From Misgurnus anguillicaudatus (lineage: Eukaryota; Chordata; Actinopteri; Cypriniformes; Cobitidae), in NCBI RefSeq assembly GCF_027580225.2, contig NC_073358.2, forward strand, positions 6,267,501-6,331,500: a stretch of 64,000 bases of DNA. The letters are read 5' to 3'. A program made the translations under genes and the position numbers. Numbering within the stretch: the stretch's first letter is position 1; each line of letters begins with the position of its first letter. Shown here piece by piece: positions 1 through 14,200 of this stretch. The notes under the pieces were generated by a model. It worked only from the letters and a program-made list of their open reading frames with translations, searched no databases and was not told the origin of the DNA.

Positions 1-597
1 TAAGCCATTCCATCCTACTCCTCCTGCGCCAGCTTGCGATATAATCCTTGCTGTCAATCCACGTGCTCAAATGATCTCTCATGAGTGGAGAACAGAAATG
101 GGTGAAGGAGAGAGAGAGAGTAAGTGAACGAATGAACAAACAGAAAAAATCCCAGGATTTAGCCCGAGAAAGGATTAGTGTTCCCTGTCAACACATGGGC
201 CAGAACACACAAACGTTACACTGTGAAAGTCAGAAGGAGTGTGTTACGATCTTTCATCGTAATTCATACAAACTTGTGCTTTTTTTTAAAGTCTGGCATT
301 ACAATATTTTTATATTTTTATAAAAGTCCCACAAATATTTGCTTAATGTGTTTACCCATAGGCATCACCTTATGTTTTTCCAAACCCATATGGCTTTCTT
401 TGTTGTGTGCAATGCAAAGGGACTAATATTAAAAACTATACACAACAAAACCCTTCCATGCTATCTTCAAGCTTTTGTGTGTAGGTTTGCATTAAAGTCC
501 TGATGGAACCTCATGAGGAAAACTATATTTAAGTGAACTATTCCTTTAAGGGTTAATAAGTACATTTTTGCTTAGCCACAATTTCAAGTATACTTAC
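1..597. other. rasa4 intron 8, part
   Basis: AT-rich intron sequence between exon 8 and an exon outside the window. The two short plus-strand open frames here (81-426) have no recognisable protein character. I see nothing else in it. Confidence 0.6.
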
Positions 598-689
598 TCA
601 TATTCACTGTGTTTAGATTTGTCAGGCCCCAAGCGAAACCAGCCCTCCTCTTGCTGTGCCGACTGAAGCTTGTTGATATTAAACAGGAC
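598..689 (-). CDS. rasa4: rasa4 coding exon 8 (last one inside the window)
   Basis: A 92-nt exon encoding VLFNINKLQSAQQEEGWFRL and GPDKSKHSEY, ending two bases into a codon before a GTAAGT donor. The next exon lies left of the window. Confidence 0.92.
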
Positions 690-3600
690 CTGAAGGAAAA
701 CAGATCAACAGGTGAAAAGACAATTAGCTGTCACAACAACCAAAGCTGAATACAGCAATTGAAACATTTATTGTTGGGTGAAAAGAGGCCATCTCACAAT
801 GAACATCTGTTAAACAGAGGGCACATGTTATGAAACTATAACTATCCTTGGATTATGTCGGGGGTAACTTCAGGCCAGGGTATGCACTGACGCAATGGAT
901 TCGTTACTTGGTATTTTAGTCTTGTTTTCCAATAAAAATATTTACACTGCAAAAATAACTTTCTTACTTAGTATTTTTGTCTTGTTTTTTAGCAAAATAT
1001 CTAAAAATTCTTAAATGAAGATGTATTTTCTTGATGAGCAAAATTAATTAGGAAAATAAGTCTAGTTTTTAGACCAAAAAATATAAACTTTAAGTAAATT
1101 AGTGCTTAAAACAAGCAAAAAAAATCTGACAATGGAATAAGATTTGAAGTTTACTTTTTTCATAAACACTTAATTCAAGAAAATTTTTCTTATTCCATTG
1201 GCAGATTTTTTTGCTTGCTTTAAGCACAAATTCCCTAAAATTTATATTTTTTTTTGCCTAAAATATAGGCTTATTTTGTTCATCAAAAAAAAAGTTAATT
1301 TAAGAATTTTTAGATATTTTTACTTAAAATATGACAAAAATACTAAGTAAGAAAGTCGTTTTTTGCAGCGTAAAAGAGGTTCTTAGTTTTGATAAACACG
1401 AAGGAAGATATTTTGAGTAATGTTTGTTACCAAACTGATCAAAAGCATCATTCACTTCCATAGTATTCTATTTTTCTACAATAAAAGTCAATGGGGCCTC
1501 TGATCGGTTTGGTTACAAACATGCTCAAATTAGCTTCCTTCGTTTCCACCAGAACAAAGAAACTTATACAGGTGAGTAAATGAGGAAAAAATTCTCCCTT
1601 TTGGGTGATCTATCACTTTAAGGGCCCTATTTTAACGATCTAAGCGCATTGTCTAAAGCGCACAGCGCACGCTCTAACGGGGGTGTCCGATTCCACTTTT
1701 GCTAATTTAATGACGGGAAAAAAATATCAAATTTAAGTGATTTTGTGCATAAAACAAGGAAAAAAATCTGCCAATAGGGTAAGCAAATTTTTCTTGAATT
1801 TAGTGTTTAAGAAAAATGTTCAAGATTTTTTTGCTTACCCTGTTTGCAGATTTTTTTGCTTGTTTTATGCACAAAATCACTTAAATTTGATATTTTTGGT
1901 CTAAAAACTAGACTTATTTTCTTGGGTCGTTTTGCTCATCAAAAAAAGGCATCTTAATTTAAGAATTTTTAGATATTTTTACTGAAAACAAGACAAAAAT
2001 ACTAAGAATTTTTTCTTGAAAATCATTTTTTGCAGTGTGCCCCAATCGCACAGCCTAAAAGGGTTGTTCCTATTCTCGTAATGAGTAATGGGTGTGTTTT
2101 GGGCGTAAAGTGCAATAAACCAATGAGAGTCTCAGCTCTTATCCCCTTTAAAAGCAAGTTGAGCTGGCGCCATGCCGATTTCGTATTTAGATGGCAGAAT
2201 TTGTAAACTGAAAAACTAAGCGAAGGAAGATGACAACCAGTTTAAGATTGATATTAAAAATTGCGTTGTTTTCATTTGTATTAAAACTGGTATTTTTTGG
2301 TATTAAAACTTTCAAAACTCGTTTTCTTTCAGTCATGTAAAAGTATCAGGCTTTTAATTGCTGTAAATGAATGGATAGCCTACATGATCTGTTTCTCAAA
2401 AAATAATTTACAAATGTATGAAAAGGTTTGTACTTTAAAAATACTTTATTTTTAACAAACAGGAGATAAAGAATTTACAAACGGACAGCCCTGTGAGTGT
2501 TTTGAAAAGCATTACTTAAAAACGGTTCTCATCTCATCATATCCACAGGTACAAAGTGATCATATACAATAAGTCCATGGGGTAGCATTTAAAATAACAT
2601 TAAAAATATATGCAATATTTGCATTTGTTTAAAGCAAAACATTTAATTACTTACCAGGCTACAGGTGAAGCAGCTCTTTACGCCTTCTAACGTCTCATAA
2701 TCAATCGATTTATGTCCAAGAGACTCAATAATAATCTTTTACATTTTAATCCTTTGATTTTTCATATTTTAAAACATTTATGTGCAGCTGCGCATCCATG
2801 TGATCCATGCAAACGCGCGTTGTCGTCCTGTTTATAGGCGCATATTACTAACGTGTTTATTAAATAACAAAAACAATATTGCGGCAGTGACTTTAGACTT
2901 TAAATCAGGTTTTATTTGGTCAATGGCGTAGTTGGTTTTAGTTGCCTTAAAATAGCAATGCGCCAACAATGCGCCTGAACACACACAGAACACAGACCAG
3001 AACGCCCATGAGCGCAAAATTTGGCACAAATGCATTTGCTATTTAAACAACGTGGCGCTAAACCTGAAAATGATAATTGCGCCGGGTTGAAACTAGCAAA
3101 AGACACTTGCGTCGCGCATTGAGCTTCATTGCGCCGGGGGTATGATAAACCTCTAATGCTGTGTTTACACCAACCACGTTTGAGGCATCAAAATCGCATC
3201 TACCGCGCCTAGTTTGCCGTTTGAACAGTTTGAATGCATTTGCGCGTCTAGCGCAAAGTAGAGGCCTTTTTACTCCTGTCTATATAGAAATAAGGACTTG
3301 TGTCGTATAGCTCCGGGTGACTTCTTAAAGTTCGGTATTTTACACTTAAAGCCCTGTTTTCAGATTGTTTATGAAGAAATACAACGGTTTTGACTGAAAT
3401 TTGGATATATAATGCTGGCCCGAGAATTTTCGGGTGTTTCTTGTATCACCTCCCACCTCTATAAAGGGTGTATAGGTGCACAGGAAAAATTCTTCCTAAA
3501 ATGCATTAAACTTTCATTTACAAAGACGTGAAACTCACCAAGTGGTCAGGGGTGTTGAATGATATGCTCACACAAAAATTGCTGCAAAAGACGCATTCCA

Positions 3601-6600
3601 ACAGGTTTTATCATCGTTTTTGTCCAACTCCATTGACTTGTATTAGATGTGTTGTGAGGTATGGTATTACTACGCGCCGGGAACCTTGTTTGTATTCTTG
3701 CAATTGGCAAAGGTGGATTATCGCCACCAACTGGGCTGGAGTGTCTATTATTCAAGCTCTCAGCGGAAGAATATACGAGTGTGAGGCGTTTGGAAAAATA
3801 GGTCCACAAGTTTACAACGAATGATAAAACACATGTTGAAAAGCATCTTTTGCAGCGATTTTTGTATGAGCATATCAGTGAACACCCCTGAACACTCGGT
3901 GAGTTTCACGTCTTTGTAAACGAAAGTTTAATGCATTTTAGGAAGGATTGTTCCAGTGCACCTATACACCCATTGTAGAGGTGGGAAGTGAAAAACAAAC
4001 ACCCGAAAATTCTCTGGGCAGCCGCATATGTCGAAATTTCAGTCAAAACCGTTCCACTTCACCACAAACAATCTTAAAAACAGGGCCTCAAGTGCAAAAC
4101 ACCCAACTTGTCCTTTAAAGACAATATCACGCGTTCCTTCAGGTTGAATGAGTGACTCTGGGCGGGGCTGCCTCCACAGCAGCAAGCAGGCTCCTGATTG
4201 GTTAACGCGGCGTGAAAATTCGCCAAAGTTCAAATTTTTCAACTCGGGCATCAGCCGCAAATTCGGGTCAAAAGCAAAATGCACAAAAAACACCATTCTC
4301 GCGTACCGCGGCAGACGCTAAATTCTCACCATTTGCAGCATTAGTCTTGTTTTAAATCAATATCAGTGAGTTTATGCTTAAAACAAGAAAAAATATCTGC
4401 AGATGGGGTAAGATTTTACTTACTTTTAGGTGTGCGATTATTTTTTTTCTTACCTTATTGTCAGATACTTCTTGCTTAAAGCAAAAACTCACTTAATTAT
4501 GATATGAACTCACTTAAATGGCATTGGCAAAACCAAGATCATAAGATTGAATCCTGGGTAACGCACATGCTGATAAAATATAAAGCCTGAATGTACTGTA
4601 AGCACATTGTATGCTGACAAACTGCATAAAAAGTAAATGCAAAAAATGGATGGGTTGAGGGTGAGTAAATAATGACATTTTTTATTTTTGGGTGAATTAT
4701 CCCTATAAAAACCACCAGTAACACAATGTCTCTGTACTTATCAAAATGTTGTTTTCATCATTATGGACTGTAAATAGGTTTTTCTAACTTAAGCTGTTTT
4801 GGATGAAAGCATCTGGTAAATGCCTAAATGTAAAAATGTGATGTTTTGCATTTTTTTAACAGAACATGATTCTGTGCAGTCACCTTTCCCAGGAAATCAT
4901 TTCTGCTAACCAGATCCCAGTCCCACACCTCCACACTTAAAAGGCTGTCGGTCGACGTCTCATCCAGCTCAAACTCAAAATTCGTATTCCAGCGTGGGTA
5001 ACACGACTTTTTAACCACCTGGTGGAATGAGAGCCACGTTAATCAGTAACAAAAAACCGTTCAAACTGCTGTAGATGAAACCAGAAACAGAGATAAGTTC
5101 TTACCACGCTCTCGTACGTTTTGCCATTGAATCTCACTCTGACAAAAGGGTCTGATGCTCCGTTGCGATCTTTCTTTGCAAGATCTCTAAAAACAAACCC
5201 CCAAAAAGTCTATTAGATGAACATAGGCCATAAAAATCACACTGTGGTCATACAAATCAGTCTTGATCACTGAAAGTAAATATCAGATTTATTTGGACAC
5301 TGATAGAATTGTATTTTTTTATATATATATTTACACATGATTATTGTTCCTGTAATCTAACTGACGGCAAAAAAAAATTTAAAATACATTTTGTAGAAAG
5401 TTAGGCTTAATTATACGGAGCCCCTACGGGTACATGGACCAAAAATTAAATAATTTTTAGTTTTGCGTGCTCACGTGAAACTACCGCGTTTAGTTTCACA
5501 TGCGCGCGCGATAGTTTCACGTGTGCGTATGATAGTTTCACGTACGGGCGCGAAAGTTTCACGTGAGCGCGAAACTAAACTTAAAAAAAATCTGCACATG
5601 AAGGTTTCGCGTGAGCACATGAAATTTTCACGTGAGCAAATGAAACTAAATTTTTTCTTTTTTTTACTCCAATGTCACCTTAGGGGCTTGGTATAATTAA
5701 ATACATATTTGAATGTAAAAATAAAGCTTAATTAATAAAATAAAGCTTAATTAAATAAATAAAATTAAATACATTTTTGAATTTGAAAATATATTTAGAT
5801 TTAACCTTCATACTAAAAAATATTTCAAAATGTATTTCAGGGGCAACAAATAATTTTTTAACAACCTATACGGCAAAAAATATGTTTTCCTGGCCAAAGT
5901 ATAAAAGTTTGTATAAATGTATAAAGTATGTATAAAACATAAAATATATTTGCATATCTTTTCAAATCTGTTATGCTTACAGGTTTGTAACATAAACATT
6001 TTTCTTCCAATCTGACTTGAATACAAATGCTTTAAAATATATTAATTTTTAAAATATATTTTAACCTCTCGACACGCACTAGCTCGGGGGCGGAAAGACG
6101 TCAGTTTTTTTTAACGCTGCTAACAATATCTATATGAACTACTGTCTACAAACATGAATAATATTAACATTCTTATACATCGTTTAAAAGGTCTACGGGT
6201 TTAGCATCAGTGTATGGTCTCTGTTTTGAGATACAGATGCTCTAGCATCATAAATATAGTATTTTGTTACAGAAGTCCAGATGACAACATGCAAAATATA
6301 AACGGGACTCCTTACCTTTGGGTTGATATAACGATCGCGAATCGAATCCAGTCTGTTTCATATGTGTGAATAACCCATAAAAGCTCTCCAATAAAATAAT
6401 CCAATTACCATTTTTGTCCACAAATGCGTATAATCCGTGAAATATAGATATATTCTCCATTGTTTACATCAGATTTCACATGCACGTCTTGTAATAGAAT
6501 ATAATATACAATCTGAGGACTATTTACATCGTAACACTTGTATATGAGATTACACTCGCGTTCAAACCCGCAGTCAAACATTGTTTCTAAAAGTAGGCGG

Positions 6601-8176
6601 GAGTATAATACATAATATCCAAACAGCGCTGTTAAATATCGAAATATCGTGACGTCATCTGACTCGCTCGTTCCTCCAATGACTTCATGGAAAATATTGA
6701 TAGACAGAACGTGTAGCCAATTAGATAACAAATCCAACGATCTTTATGTGACGTTATATTTCCTGATGTGGAAATTCCATTTTATACGCTTACATAAGGA
6801 TAAATAATAATAAGAACGAACGTGTATGCATGTAAACAAAAGACTTTTATTTTGGGGCTGACTGGCACTTAGAAAAGGTACTAGTCTTACAAAAACCCTT
6901 GCAAGTTCCTCATTTTTGGGCCTATTGACTTCAAATGTGAAACATAACTTCTTCAGACTTGTGGTTTTGGCATCATTGCATTTCTAGGTTTCACACACAA
7001 ATTTATCATTAAGATTTTTTAGTAGTAAAAAAGTGTCTTCTATCTAATGATACCACAGTTATGCTTATACTCTAAATGGTTTAGTAAAAACAGCCCTTTT
7101 AGTGAAAGTAGGTCTTTTCATGGTTTGGGCCAGAGTGGGGGTGTTTTTTAAGAGGTTAAAATATAAAGAAATTGGCCAAAAAAATATATTGGCGATAAAT
7201 AAATTTTTGTAAACATATTTTAAAAATATATTTCAGCACTTTTTTTATTAAATGTTTTTATATATTTTTTTGCCGTCTGGGAATTGACAGTCAATAAAAA
7301 GTCCTAGTGGATGTATCACACATTCGAACATTATTCTGGCGTTTTAAAAACTTGATTTAAATGCCAAATTTCTAATGTTTGGACTGTTACATAATTTGCT
7401 TTTGCACCAAAACAAAAAGCGAGCTTCTCACCTTGCCTCCAACACCCGGCAGCAAAGTTTCCGTGGGATTTCTCCGTCTCCCAGCACTGATATCTGCAGG
7501 TGAATTTCCCCTTGCACTTCTTCATCTGGGTCAATTTCTGACAGATTTATCCATCCATCTACACCTAAACAAAAGAATACAAAGAGGATAAAAATGGAGA
7601 GCTCATTACAGCTACAGCGAATGAATCATCTGGTGGGAAAGCAATTTGTGGTGAGTTAAGTTAAAGGACACGGACCCTCTACAGCAATCCAACAAAGGTG
7701 CAAGGTTGCGAGAAATTCCAAAAAAGCCCGGAGCTTTGTTTATTTGAATGATGCTTAGTGTTGTTACTAATATGTACACACATGACTGACAGAAAAGGTC
7801 AAAAAGCTTGCTCACAAACACATTCACACAGTGAGCAGGCTTACAATTGGGATGAATGTAATAAACCGTACATCAGGTCGATTTACAGTAATTCTGACTT
7901 TGAGAAACTTAAAATAATAAAATTAATGGTCTTGCTGTATTTCTACAGCATAATATTGTGGCAAAAATATATATATACAGTATATTACATATTCTGTGAA
8001 AATATTTTATTTATTTTGGTTAAAGTGACATATATGTCACCCTGGACTACAAAAGCATTCATTGGTTGCATGGGTATGCTACACAATAGCCAATTGTATA
8101 AATTAAAATTATTGATTTTTGCATTTCAAAAATCATTTATTGTGTAAAAAGCATGTTTCATGAAGATATTTTCCTA

Positions 8177-8216
<40 letters not shown>

Positions 8217-11200
8217 AAAATGTATTTATCATTAGTAATGTGTTGCTAAGGACTTTATTTGGACAACTTTAAAGGCGATAGATAAACCATAGATTCCAGA
8301 TTTTCAAAAATTTATCTCGGACAAATATTGTCCTATTCTACTTATTCAGCAGATGATACTACTTGAAAAATCTACCCTTATGACCTTATCCCGAGTCACA
8401 AATAGGTAGCATAAGTCATAATGTAGGTAAAATGTGAACACAAACACTTCTAGCTACTCAAGCTTGATTTTGCATACGAGATGTGCAATTCGTAATGCAA
8501 ATCAAGTATGCGCTGCATTCTCTGCATGACCACAAGGGGTTTGTTGAGTGTTTTTAATTTATGTCTATGGGGGCATCATGCAGCTCTCGAAGTGGTATGT
8601 GGGATTGCTGGCGGCATGAGTAAAAGTGCACTACAAGACCCGAAGGTACAAGGTTTTGAATTGCTGAACAAAATTGGTTGGATATCTTGCGTTGCCGTGG
8701 AAACATAAAAACTGTCAATTGTGGGTTTGGTATAGTGAATCCAAATATTTGTAAATAATGAACATAAATGATTAAAGTTTTATTTTAGTCTTTGTATAGA
8801 CGGTTTCAGCAGTAACAACATAAACAAACGGCTTTCGTGGAACAAGTGTAACTTCCGGTAAACCTTCGGAAATAATTAGGGATGCACGATATATCAGCCG
8901 ACATATCGTTATCGGTCGATAACTGCTTATTTTTAATATTATCGGTCTGATAGCAAAATTAAGCAGATAAATGAAAGCCGATAAATGATGGATTATTTTG
9001 GTTTGTTGAACCACTTCACTTGCTCATTGCTGGCCATGTGGAGTTTTGATTGGTGCTTTCTGTGACATAGCACGAAGATGACACGTGTTGCGGGCTTAAG
9101 AAGATATGCTAGTCTAGCACAAAGACAAGACGTCCGCGGTCTTGTGCACGGCCCCTATGCTAATAGGATTTTGTTTCTCTCTCCCTGTCTCGTCCTTGAC
9201 CCCGAGGACAATGAGACAAACAGACCCAGTTCCGGTAAATGTGAAGGTCGGCACACCTCTGATCTACTGGCCGTATATGTCTCCCAAGGGTTTTTTCCTC
9301 CTAGGACTTATCCCCTGGCTAAAAAGTCAGGAGGTTTTTCTCCTAGGGGGGTTTTCAAACCGGGGAGTCAGCCGTCATTGGCTTAACTTAGCACCCTCTT
9401 CTATACGTTATATTATTAATACGCTCGCTTATAATGTTGATTCAAAGCCGCAGCAAATTTAGCTGCTTATGCTATTTGTATTACGTTATGCTATCTGTCG
9501 CTTTTCCCTGCTTCTATTAATGTAAAGCTGCTTTGAAACAATTACCAATAGTGAAAAGCGCTATATAAATAAAATTGAATTGAATTGAGCAGATAGTGTC
9601 TACTTCAAAATGCAAAATATACGTTAGCAGCCAATGTTAATTATTAATGATTTGGGACAAATATGATGTTATTTAATGTTAAACTATGTGAGTGGCGCTC
9701 TGTGGCGCGACAGGGATTTGAGCAACTTCCTGAGTCGTAGCTGGGCTCTGCGGACAGGCGCCACCTGTCGGCGCCGGTGTGCGTAAACTCATAGAAAGCA
9801 ATGTGTTAGATTTTTTTAGAACGGCGCGGAGCTGAGCTGCGCGTCCGGTGTCCGACCCCCTTTAGCGTTGTTGATTTCTGATAACAAGCAAAATAAAGTA
9901 GATTACCTTAGTTTAAATCATAGCTAACGCATATCAAAAACTACACTGAGCTAACGTTACTGTGTAAAATGAATGTATACAATGTTAACTACAGATCGGC
10001 TGCCAAACCTTCCTTTTAACTCTTTTCCCGCCGTCGTCAAATTAAGAGAAAACACTTTCCTGCCAATGACGAGTATTTCCGTCATTCCGCAATATCGCTA
10101 TTATCCACCAGGTGGCGCTCTTCTGTAACTTATAAAACCTGGAAGTATTATAAAACCTGGAAGTATTTTTTATCAATATCTACTAAATCCCTGCCAATGA
10201 CGAGTATCTCCGGCATTTCGCAATATCGCTATTATCCACTAGGGGGCGCTCTTCTGTAAGTTATAAAACCTGGCAGGGAAAGAGTTGATATCCCTTCATC
10301 TTTAGGAAACCAAAACATTTGTTATTTTCAACAAGATATTTATTCCAGAGTTCAGTTTAGCCACTAGTCAGACCATTAAACAAACAGAGACTGGAAGTTA
10401 AGTGCGTCTGATGAAACACAATACAAAAATATACAAAAAAGTATCGCAATTGTCACGTTGCCTACCCCAGTTTAAGAATCACTGTATGTCTATAAAGTAT
10501 TTTTACTTGATATTGCCCCATTATACCATTAGTAGTTTATTGTGTATATACTATATTATAAACTATATATTATATAAACTATTTTGTATTCTTTATCAAT
10601 ATCTATTAAATACAGGGTTCCCACACCTTCAAATTTAAGGACCTTTTAAGGACTTTCCACGTCCAATACTCTCAAATTCAAGGACTAAATGTGGGGAAAT
10701 ATTTCAAGTGAGAGCAAGGTTACATCGGGTTACCTTTTGAGATACATTGTTACAGTTCACTTTTGAGGGAACTCACGCTGCGTCACTGCGGTGACACTTT
10801 GGGGACGCCTCGAGGGGGAAGTGCGTTTGAATGTGTATATCAAATTCAACCAATGGTGAGGCTTAACGACAAAGACAGGGTGACGCGGGAGCCAGGAAGT
10901 ATATCGGTATCTGAGATATTGCCAAAAAGGGCGTTACAGGGACACATGAAGTATGGCAAGGGAGACGCAGCGTCTCGTTCCCTTCTCATGGAACAACAGT
11001 TACATACATAACCAGAGATGTTTTCATGTGTCAAACACAACTATGCAAAAAAGCATTTTGGTATGAATCAACATTCACATACAGAAGAAATAACCTTTCA
11101 ATGAACTGTATCTATGTATGTATATTTTCATAAACTTCCCAGGGCCTTGAATTTTTCCCCAGATTCACAAACGTTCAAGGATTTCAAGGATCCGTGGGAA

Positions 11201-14200
11201 CCCTGTAAATACATACTGTGTTCAGGGATCACTTAGGTTGCTGTTTTAACATTTTACTGAGAACTTCCACATCCAGGCAAATATCTCAAGGATCTGTCAA
11301 ACCATTTAACAGTCACTGCTTTTTTATCTGAAAGTTTTCCTTTGGCTGTCCCCGAAAAGGACTGTTTATCCCGGTGGACCGGTAGGCGGTTTTTCCCCTC
11401 GATTAGTATTCCAGCATACCACCTCTTAAGGCCAATTTTCCCATATTGCTCTACTGAATAACCTAAAAATAATTTGGGCCAGGCTAAACAAAGCTTTTGT
11501 ACTTAGGGGAATGAAAAGGACGTTTCTGCTGCTTTCAATGTATTAGTCCCATACTGAACAAGACTGTAGCATCTCAAGATGTTTCATTTATTATACATTT
11601 TCACAGATTGATCTGACCTTAAAAGACAGTACTGAACCATTAAGGAAACATTGCAAGGTACTACTCAAAAGACATACGGCGATAAAAATGGATGAACATT
11701 AGTATAAAAAGCAACAAACATTTAATGAACAAAACTATACTAGGAAATTAAACTACAATAATGTGACATCCATACGAAGGATTTTTTCCTCAAATCAAAG
11801 CCACAAACACCCCAGGAACTCCATTTAATGATGATACAGAATCTACATTAGCATTTCTTGCTCATGACTCAAACTTTAATAGCTACATTCAGTTATCGCT
11901 TTGATTGACAGTCGCTTAGCAGTTAAAGGTCTGCTTCACAAATATGTTCAAAAAGAGTGACCCACTCACATTCACACACTGCCAACCTTTAAAGAGTCAA
12001 GGTCTTTGCTTCAAACAGATAGCCTTTATAGTGCTTTATGGTGCGTTCCACGGCATTGCTGTAATTCCTTTGAAGGAATTCTGAAATGTCTTTAGCAAAC
12101 AAATACAGTCACCTCCATAAATATTAAAACAGAAGCACATTTTGTGTTATTTTAGTTGTTTACCAAAATTGATTCCAGTTACAGTCATATAATGAATATG
12201 CATATGGCTTTAAGTGCACACTCTCAGAGTATTCACATTCAGATTGTTTAAAGGGTTTAGAAATTACAGCTGTTTAAAATGTAACTCCCCCTTTTTAAAG
12301 AGGCGTAAAGTAATGGAACTGTTGACTTAAAACTGTTTTATGAACAAGTATGGGCTATTTGTTAAATCATTTGAAGGATGTCAAAGGTCTGGAGTTAATT
12401 TTAAGTGTTGCATTTGCATTTAGAAGCTGTGGCTGTGAACCCGCATCATGCATTTCAACGACATCTCCATGTAAGACATACAGACAATATTTAGGTTTTA
12501 AAACACAATAAATCAATCAAAGAGATAGCAGGAACATTAAGAGTGGCCAGATCAACATTTTGGTACATTCTGAGTAAAAAAATAACACACTGGTAAGCTC
12601 AGCAACATAAAATTCCTGTATACGTCCATAACAGTCGTGGATGATCGGATTATCCTCTCCATGATAAAGATAACCTATATATAGAGAGACCTCTTCACGC
12701 TGATTGGTTGGATTACACGGCCAAGCTCCTTCCGAACTTTGTTAAATAAACGTCCTTTGGCTTTATAGTTCTTTGAGGAACCAAAATGGGTCTTTTATGG
12801 CAACTTAAAGAACATTTTATGCACCTTTATTTTTAAGAGTATCATCTCAAATGAAACACAAACCTTATTTACTAGAAGCGAGTGCAAATGACATCAGATG
12901 CAAAACACAATGCAAGTAAAAATAATTTTTGATGTCAGTGTTACCAGTTTAGTCACCATCAGAATGAATTTTTAGGCAAAGTTGCTCACCTGATACGTGA
13001 GCAAAGCTACAACCGAGTTTGTGAATGGTCCAGCATTTCACATTTCATTTATTTGGTTGAATAAATGCACCATCCAGGTACTTTTGAACACAATGTGAAC
13101 ACACTTCTCACACAAAATGGTGAAGAAATGTATGTGATGTGGGTAACCTGTGGATTGGGGGGGCATTAAAAACAAAATGAAAAAAAAACCTGTATGTTGC
13201 GTGCAATTCCCTATAGCCTATATGAAATATCTGGGAATATATATTTTCATATTTTATTAGGTACGTAGGCCTACGTAGCAACGTAACTTGCGTGATGTCA
13301 CCAAACCTTTGGCCTCACGTCATGAAAGAGTCAAGCAGCTCCCACTGCCAGCCACAACAACAAAATGTTGTGAAAAGATGAATGACGAGGAGCGGGAGAA
13401 AGGTCGTGAATTTATAAATAGATAATGCAAACCCTATCTTGTTATTAATATGACCATGTTGGTTTCTATGGTTCATAAGCATATGTTGTTTCCTGTTCAC
13501 AGGGAGATGTAATCTACTGCCTTTTCCAAGCACTTTTAAACTATAATAAAGCCTATTTTCATTTACATTACAATGCCTGTCTATTTAATGGTCACAGGTG
13601 TGGGGCAGGTTGTAAAAATAGGTACAGTGGTGCGGGGCAGGCTGGGGTGGGTCAAATAATTTCATAAAAGCGGGACCTGTGGGTTGGAAAAAAAAATGAT
13701 CTGCGCATCACTAATATATATGCAATTTGGGTCACACCTTATGTAATTATTCATCCCCCCAATTTAGGTTCCTTAAAGAACCATTTTTTTTTTCATTTTA
13801 TAATCTAAAGAACCTTTTCTGAAACAGAAAGGTTCTTTGGGTGTTTATGGTTCTTGATGAAACCATTCAGCCAGAAATGGTTCTTCTATGGCATCGTGAA
13901 CCACCTTATTTTTTCGCAACAGAAATTTTTGCTGAATGGTTCCATAAAGAAACTTTAACATTGGAAAAACCTTTCTGTTTCACAAAAGGTTCTTTATAGT
14001 AAAAAAGTTCTCAAAAATTTATTAAAGAAACGGTTCTTCTAAGAACCTTTAACTGAATGGTTCTTTGTGGAACCACAAATGATTCTTCATTGTGAAGAAC
14101 CCTAATTTTTAAGCAACAAAAATGTTGTCTGAATGGTTCCACAAAGAACCTTTGGAAAAACATTGGAAAAAAGTTTTTGTTCCACAAAAGGTTCTTTGTA

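Larger units (their letters stand above)
10018..10288. repeat. MITE with AACTCTTTYCCCGCC ends and two internal copies of a CTCF-like motif
   Basis: The ends are TTTAACTCTTTTCCCGCC and GGCAGGGAAAGAGTTGA. The interior is a direct duplication of about 130 bp, each copy with GACGAGTAT, CGCAATATCGCTATTATCCA and GGCGCTCTTCTGTAA. Related starts occur at 20433 and 24128. Confidence 0.6.

Noticed and set aside
7331..7534. Minus-strand frame MTQMKKCKGKFTCRY over rasa4 exon 5
   Set aside because: It is the wrong register of a real exon. The correct register gives GWINLSEIDPDEEVQG and joins exons 4 and 6.
7758..8147. 129-residue plus-strand frame
   Set aside because: Runs through intron and a MITE; no recognisable domain and biased AT composition.
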